From positions 4,096,001 to 4,160,000 of the forward strand of contig NC_092578.1 in the NCBI RefSeq assembly GCF_037975245.1: a DNA stretch of 64,000 bases, given 5' to 3'. Shown here piece after piece: positions 56,739 through 64,000 of this stretch. The notes below the pieces were generated by a model. It searched no databases. It had not been told where the DNA came from and was given only the letters and a program-made list of their open reading frames with translations. Made by a program: the position numbers and the translations under genes. Source of the DNA: Apostichopus japonicus. Lineage: Eukaryota; Echinodermata; Holothuroidea; Aspidochirotida; Stichopodidae. The number at the start of each line of letters is the position of its first letter. Position 1 is the first letter of the stretch.

Positions 56739-59700
56739 AAACAACACCAGTGATTGACATGATACCTAACTGGCTAAAATCAAAATTTCTGACCGGCATT
56801 TTCATGAATTACAATTACAACACACCCCATCAGTTAACTATACGCAGGCTTTTTTTCAGAGCAGCCCAATTATATTTAATGACGATAATGCGCAGCGATA
56901 CAGGACTTACGTTAGGTACGGAAATCTTGCGTATTCTTTGAAAGACGATTGGTATTAAACTGACTTATCATTCAGTTTATGGTTTAACATGAGTTTATGT
57001 TCCGTAATGTCTACTGGGGAGACAGGTATAAAGCTTCCACATACGTCAATAACTTTACGGGAGGTCATGACAGGCCAATCTGTACCTGCGCATATATGCT
57101 TTGTAAAGTTGATTGAATGTCTTGCTTTATCCGAAAAACCTAAGCAAGCAAAAGAGGAACCATGAGAATCGCAGTTTGAAGGACCTTCACAGAAACCCAA
57201 ACCGTACCTGATCATACACAATAGGTTATTGTTATGAAACCCATGTTAACAGACCATTGGGAATGGGATGTAACTAAAGATCTATATAGGATACTTCTGG
57301 ACAGGTTTTTGGTTACGGACAACGTAACTCATTCGGGCAGTATAAGGAAATGATTTATGAGGAAATTAATTAATATTTAAATGCCTCACAGAGGTGAATT
57401 TTTGTAGGTTTTGCCATGCTACAACTTACCAATTATGATGAATTTCTTTCGGCAATGTTTGATGACCATATTCACCAAGGTGTAGAAGGCTAAGGGTGCA
57501 TTACTGTACCAATCAGCCAGTTGAAACGTGTGAATGTAATGAGCATAGCCATTATTTACTTGGCCAATGAGTATAACAGGTTTTGGCAGGTTTTACTCTG
57601 GTAACTCTGGTCACCTTGCTGATGACGCACCATTGTTTGTAGTCACTCCTGTGCGAGCTACTTCGTACTTCTTTTATATAGCTTCTGTGTGATGTATCTT
57701 GGGAGCGCCCACTCCCTCCTACTCCCCTCCTCCCCCCTCCTACTTACCCTCCTCCGCCTCCTACCCCTCCTAATTTCCTGCCTCCCCATCTGCCACCCCT
57801 CACAGGGTTCATTGGCCTCTGAGGTAAACTCTTGTCTCTTACATACTTGGTTCGTGAGCCTGGCTCATACGACACACAAGCTAAAGTACATGAGCTGTTA
57901 CTAGTTTTAACCATTACTGTACAGACTGCCCACTCACTGTCTGAGTAAATGCAAAGGACGAGCATAAAAGGAGAGCATGTACTGCTCACTCTGGATTCAA
58001 CAAAATGGATAATTTGGTAATTAATATCCAGTTTCAATTTCATTTCCCCTCCTGATGAATAATTGACATCTTTTAATAGAAAACTTGAGTAAATTAGGGA
58101 CAAAATGATAGCCCTAATTAGAAATAAGCATATACATGTACAGATATAAATGATCATTTTCAAGATTTAAAGGGAGGATCATGGATCTTACAAGGGCAAT
58201 GGTGCATCTGGGCCTGGATTAAGTCTATAGTAGGGTCTACTCGCAAGGTTGTACTAATGAACTGCTTAGTTTGTGTGGGCTTCGTTGGTGTTGAACTGCT
58301 CAACTCACACACCTCCACCCCCCTCCCCCCCTCCCTTGTATCTGTCCCTGTCATTTATATGTGGATGGTGTCACAACAGAAAAAATATAAGAGAAAAATA
58401 TACATGATAAGCCAAAGTACTTTTATATACCATGAATAGAACCCTCTACATGAAGTGCTTTCTGTTTCCTTGTCCCATGAGAACATTTTTCAATTTTTTT
58501 TTCCCCTTACAAAACTTGGCAATAGAAATAGTACACTTTTCATCATCAAAACTAGAATATTTATAGAGGTGATCCTATTTTTGAGACCTCTCTTTCCGCA
58601 AAAGGAATATAATATGATGGTAATGAGGTGAATGTGTGTGTATGTGATTCGTTGACTTGTAACCACGATTACTCAAAATTGTCTTGATTTTTATAAAGAG
58701 TTAAATGTAAGCACTAAAATTTGTTGCCAAATTTCAGTAGCAAAATTCAGCTTTGATGATTTGTAAAATTAGAGGGGATAGTGTCGTTTCATTACTGTAC
58801 TTGTATTTTGCTCATATTTTTTTTTTTTCATTTTTTGTTGTTGATCTTCCTCTAAGTTTGAGAACCGTCCAAATCCAGGTTAGTTGGTGCGTTTTGTGGA
58901 GTAAATATGTCATCTTGCATTGATATCATGCGTGCATTGTTCTTCGGTCTGTTACAAACCAAGTCAGTACTTCCTTCTTCCTGGATCTAGATCAGTGGGT
59001 ATACTGTAGGTCAGCTTGCACAAAACAGGGCACATGATAAATACAAAATGTGTAAAGGGATTGATCACTGTTTTCTATTTCAAAATATGTGAACGTTGCA
59101 GCCGTGCTCCAGGTAGTGGGACGTTTTATACCACTTATTTTATATATAAACTGTGAATGCTGCGATAGATTTAGCACCCTCTAGTATATCCACACACCTC
59201 CCCCTCTCCCTTACTCTACACCTCATCACACTCCTCAGTTCTTTCATCAGTTATAAACCTACTGTAGTACAGTATATCTTCGCATATATAAACATTTCTT
59301 GTGGTTTGTGCATGAATCTGGTTATTACAGCATAATGGTTACATAGATTGGCTAGGACATGAATGTAAAGTTTTAGTCCTGACTACTGTACTTTCGATGA
59401 TCGTTTCCACAAAAAAAAAAAAAAAAAAACCAACTCCAGCCAGAGGATAACGTGGGTTGCACTGTACTCCTGTAATGAAAATCAGCAAAATTTTACCTTG
59501 AACCGAAAATGAAAAAGCCGAAACAATCTTTGAAACATTTTAAATATAAACAAGGACTACCCTAGAGAAAAACTAGTAATAACCATCACCTTCTGTTTTT
59601 TCTAGTTTAAGTATTCAAAATTCCATTGTTTAGGTAACAGAGGAAGGATGTTTCGGGATAAGCAGTCTCAATCACCATTTCCTTTGGTTTCTTTCTGAAG

Positions 59701-60060
59701 ATAAACCACAACTTTGATAGAGGTCTATAAACTGGAAGTTTGCAAATATCATTGACATTTTGAAAAACTGCTCGGATACTCGGCAGCAGCAATTTTTTTT
59801 TCTGTGCCTTGATTTGGAACCTAAATTGTAGGTAATAATTTTCATTAAATGTTGTAAATTTTGGGGGAGATTATTGCCAAAATCATCTTTAGAGAGCATT
59901 TTGTCAAAGTCACAGAGTTAGTTGCCAGAGACTCCACCACTTGTCAAACATTACTAAAGAATGGTGTCATTCATGATAGGCAGCGTAGGTGATCTAGTCG
60001 AGACCAACCAAGAAGGTCGGATATTAAATAAATCGTCTGGTTTCTTCTTTATGACTCCCA
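56739..60060. other. Gene-poor stretch
   Basis: Pyrimidine-rich runs (57705-57800, 58315-58340) and an A-run at 59411. No exon could be supported, including the Cys-rich minus-strand ORF at 56955-57221. Confidence 0.35.
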
Positions 60061-60063
60061 TTT

Positions 60064-62833
60064 TTGGTTCCTTGCTGAAAGCAAAGGAACCTATGTATTC
60101 AGGTTGGCGTGTGTGTGTGTGTGTGTGTGTATGTGTGTGTGTGTGTGTGTGTGTGACGCTTAAGCTTGTATGCACGATAACTCAACAAGGGATTGACTGA
60201 TCATGATCAAACTTGGTGGGTGGGTGGCCCATAGTGAGTAGATGAACCCTATTGTTTTTGGTGCCCACAAAGGTCACCAAAGGTCAGTTATGGTCCAAAA
60301 ACCCAAAATACTAAAACTGCAATAACTCCCAGTGCCAATGTGCGACAAGGTTGATATTTTGAGACAAGTTGTGAACTGGTTAGGGCAATATTTTGAAACT
60401 TAACGGTCATGTGATCTGAGGTCACCAAAGGTCAATTAATGTTAAAAAACTAGTATTTTTGCGATAACTTGAGAACGAATTGTCCGTTAGGGTTGGGAGT
60501 TGCTTCAGTGTAATCCAATTGTCGACCCACATCTGGGTGACCCTTGACCTCAATTTGACCTCTGGTGACCTTTTCATGTTTTGGGGATTTTTACAGTTTC
60601 GATGCTATTTTCAGATGTCAAAGGTACCTTCCGATCATAAATATCGATAGGTTGACCCCCGTGTGACCTTTGTGTGCGAACTTATATGGGGTCAAAGTTT
60701 TCGGTCAGAGTTAGGATGGCTGTACAGACTTATCGTGTTGATTTTTGGAATCAGCAGATCAAACTACATTTGAAACCAAGGTCAAAAGGTCAAAGGTCAC
60801 ATTAGAAAAAATGTGCTTAGTTTGGGAGAAAACGGGCGAAAAAGAAAATGTTTGGTTTTGATGCTAGATTTGGATATCAAAGGTACCTTCCGATCAAAAA
60901 TGTCAATGGGTTGACACCCGGGTGACCTTTGTGTGTAAAGTTATACAAGGTCAAAGTTAATTTTCAGACATTTAATGCAATAACTCCCAGGGCCAAGGTG
61001 TAACAAGGTTGATATTTTGGGACAAGTTGCAAATGGTATAGAGGAATATTTTCAAACTTAACGGCCATGTGATCCGAGGTCATCAAAGGTCAATTAATGT
61101 TAAAAAACTAGTATTTTCGGTGAGAAAATGGGCAAAGAAAAAATGTTTGAATTGTTACAGTTTTGCAGCTATATTCACGTCTCAACAATCAAAAATGTCA
61201 ATAGGTTTACCCCAGGTCACCTTTGTGTGTGAAGTTATATGAGGTCAAAGTAAATTTTCAGACATTTAGTGCAATAATTCCCAGTTCCAAGGTGTGACAC
61301 GGTTGATATTTAGGGACAAGTTGCAAATGGTATAGGGGAATATTTTCAAATTTAACGGTCATGTGATCCGAGGTCACCAAAGGTCAATTAATGATAAAAA
61401 ACTAGTATTTTTGCGATAACTTGAGAATGAATTGTCCGTTAGGGTTGGGAGTTGCTTCAATTTAATCCAATTGTCGACCCGCATCTGGGTGACCCTTGAC
61501 CTCAATTTGACCTCTGGTGACCTTTTCATGTTTTGGGGATTTTTACAGTTTCGATGCTATTTTCAGATGTCAAAGGTACCTTCTGATCATAAATGTCAAT
61601 GGGTTGACCCCCGTGTGACCTTCGTGTGCGGAGTTATACGAGGTCAAAGTTAATTTTCAGACATTTAATGCAATAACTCTCAGTTCCAAGGTGTGACACG
61701 GTTGATATTTTGGGACAAGTTGCAAATGGTATAGGGGAATATTCTCAAATTTAACGGTCATGTGATCCGAGGTCACCAAAGGTCAATTAATGATAAAAAA
61801 CTAGTATTTTTGTGATAACTTGAGAACGAATTGTCCGTTAGGGTTGGGAGTTGCTTCAATTTAATTCAATTGTCGACCCGCATCTGGGTGACCCTTGACC
61901 TCAATTTGACCTCTGGTGACCTTTTCATGTTTTGGGGATTTTTACAGTTTCGATGCTATTTTCAGATGTCAAAGGTACCTTCTGATCATAAATGTCAATG
62001 GGTTGACCCCCGTGTGACCTTCGTGTGCGGAGTTATACGAGGTCAAAGTTAATTTTCAGACATTTAATGCAATAACTCTCAGTTCCAAGGTGTGACACGG
62101 TTGATATTTTGGGACAAGTTGCAAATGGTATAGGGGAATATTTTCAAACTCAACGGTCATGTGATCCGAGGTCACCAAAAATGTCAAAGGTACCTTCTGA
62201 TCATAAATGTCAATAGGTTGACCCCCGTGTGACCTTCGTGTGCGAAGTTATACGAGGTCAAAGTTAAAAAATATTAATGAGGTCACGGGTCAAACGTGAA
62301 AAACTCCCAAGTTGCAATAACTTGGCTACTATTTATTGGAATTTCGTCAAACTTGGTATGATGATATTGGTCGATAGTCTCCACACACTGATGTGTGTTG
62401 CAATTGATATCATGCATGTTTATAAGGGGGGGGGGGCCTAGCATTATTTCGTTATGAAAAGTTTGTATGCACAATAACTCATCAAGGGAATGACCAATCA
62501 TTACCATACTTGGTGAGTGGGTGGCCAATAGTAAGTAGATTAACCCTGTTGATTTTGGTGCTCATATCATGAATATTAATGAGGTCATGGGGTCAAACGT
62601 GAAATACTCCAAATTGCAATTACTTGGCTACTATTACTAATGGGAATTTCGTCAAACTTGGTATGATGATAATGGTAGATAGTCTTCACACACTGATGTG
62701 TGTTGCAATTGATATCAGGGCTTAGCATTACTTTGGCAACAAAAGTTTGTGAGCATAAATTACTGTTGTTGTATTAGGGCTTTGTTAGAAATTTCCCTAT
62801 GAATGGAACTAATGAACAGCAGCAAGGAACCAT
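60064..62833 (-). mobile_element. Long copy 3 of the GGTTCCTTGCT-ended element, inverted
   Basis: Opposite orientation to the 18.5 and 21.0 kb copies. The stem-loop end is at 60066-60091, the (GT)n tract at 60108-60154, and the other end AGCAAGGAACC is at 62821-62831. The inside carries an extra tandem duplication with a 399-bp period (starting about 61363 and 61762). Parts of its ends are also duplicated (60165-60268 resembles 62457-62563). Confidence 0.6.
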
Positions 62834-64000
62834 GAAATGTTTTCATTCTGGTTAATCTTTATCATGATCCAACCTCGAAACACTTGTCATAATTTTGTAG
62901 GGTAAATTGGTAAATGGTATCTTCAGCATTTGTTTATTTGGAAAATACCATTCTGAAAGTGTTCAAAGTTTCCTCTTGTGATGCTATACTGTAGTCATCT
63001 ATCATTCTCGACTCTGTATGTATCTCCTACGACCAACGTGTGTAGATGGAAAGTGGTGTCATATTTCAGAGTGGTTTGAAATCCAATTTCAAACTCCAGT
63101 GAAGTCTACTGCTACAGTACCCTAGTCAGGGTTGGATTTACCATTTTTGGCGATCCTGTCCCTTAGTAAATGTCTCGTTACCCGTATAATGATCAACGTT
63201 TAAAGCGTTGGTCGTATATTTTGTCGCTAGTTTTGCACCAAGTTTTACAAATGTACCAAGAGTCGTTCCAAATTCAATGGCAGCGTAGTGAACTAGGGAC
63301 ACCTTTGTAGTCTTATTGTCAATATGTGATACCAGGTTTATAGTGAAGTAAGACACCTTGATAGTCTAAATGTCCCAACAGCTTAGTGAACTGGGACACC
63401 TTCCTAGTCTTATGGTCGAAATGTGCTAGCAGCTATATAATGAAGTGAGACACCTTCATAGTCCAAATGTCCAAAAGGAATGACAGCTTAGTTAACTAGG
63501 ATACCTTTGTCATCTTATTAGTTTAAATGTTTGGCAGATTAGTGAACTAAACTAGGACATCTTCCCATAGTCCTAAGTTTGCTCAAAATTTTTCTTTTTT
63601 CATGATTATTTATGATTTCATTCTACTCCAAATTCTTTTGAAATATGTTTTTTTCAATCACTCAGAGTGAGTGTAAATGTCCCAGCCACTGCTGAGATGT
63701 ACATTGATTTGACAGAAAAAGCTATCTAGAGATATAAAGTGAGAGGGGGATGGTTGTTGATTGTATGTTGAGTAAAGGGGGAGGGGGTGGGGGTGGGGGA
63801 AGGGGCCTAATGGACAACTTGAGACTAAGTTTGTTAGAATAAATTGCATTTATAAATTAAGACAAAGATGGTCAAGTACATATACGCTGAAAAAAATTGA
63901 AGTATGGTCGAAGTTGATTAGACAACCTGCAAGTTCTATTTGCAGTTTCAAGGAACTTAACCTTGACGTGGCTGTTTTAATTAGTACTGGTACCCACAGC
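62834..64000. other. Right edge of the window
   Basis: Contains a degenerate tandem repeat at 63284-63570 (phrases like AGTGAACTAGGGACACC roughly every 50 bp) and a GGGGA tract near 63776. No gene is supported. Confidence 0.4.

Noticed and set aside
56955..57221. Cys-rich 88-codon minus-strand ORF
   Set aside because: No recognised domain, no convincing splice sites and no second copy; treated as chance.
61432..62052. Identical 73-codon ORFs at 61432 and 61831
   Set aside because: They reflect the 399-bp tandem duplication inside the repeat element, not genes.

Overview
Animal genomic DNA, not prokaryotic. Coding sequence is split into short exons with GT/AG borders. Introns and spacers are AT-rich, and much of the window is transposon-derived repeats, (TA)n and (CA)n microsatellites and long satellites. 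The gene content (a mannose-6-phosphate-receptor-like gene pair and a C2H2 zinc-finger gene) and the repeat style suggest a marine invertebrate, probably a deuterostome such as an echinoderm. That placement is inference.

Positions 1-4767, minus strand: the 5' part of a multi-exon gene. It has an N-terminal Cys/His domain, acidic linker exons, then an array of C2H2 zinc fingers running off the left edge. Six exons join with compatible phases (666 codons in the window).

Positions 7574-14108 and 17016-28352, minus strand: two complete tandem head-to-tail paralogues of a small type I membrane receptor of the cation-dependent mannose-6-phosphate receptor / ATG27-like MRH family (276 and 291 aa). 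I assembled them by hand from seven short exons each. All six intron positions and phases match (2-0-2-0-2-0). Each protein has a signal peptide, a Cys-containing luminal domain, a CCCPGxC membrane-proximal motif, one transmembrane segment and a tail with a di-aromatic FW motif. Both end in a tyrosine signal, YESI. The tail is more alike between copies than the lumen.

Repeats: four copies of one element family (about 2608-3286, 18540-20820, 21011-23300, 60064-62833). Each has GGTTCCTTGCT-type ends and a terminal stem-loop at one end. The three long copies also carry internal tandem repeats full of AGGTCA half-sites, and all have a CA-rich microsatellite. Two of them sit in intron 4 of the second receptor gene. 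There are two hAT-like elements with perfect 8-bp target duplications, a Mutator-like MITE with a 10-bp duplication, other MITEs, tRNA-derived SINE pieces, a 69-bp near-perfect palindrome and several local tandem duplications.

Positions 28353-64000 hold no gene I can support. They are mostly intergenic or intronic DNA, with a 4-kb two-part satellite (about 44.4-48.4 kb) whose second half is a higher-order repeat with a 150-bp period.

The receptor exon models rest on paralogue-to-paralogue agreement plus splice signals and phases. The zinc-finger model rests on motif spacing, splice signals and phases.
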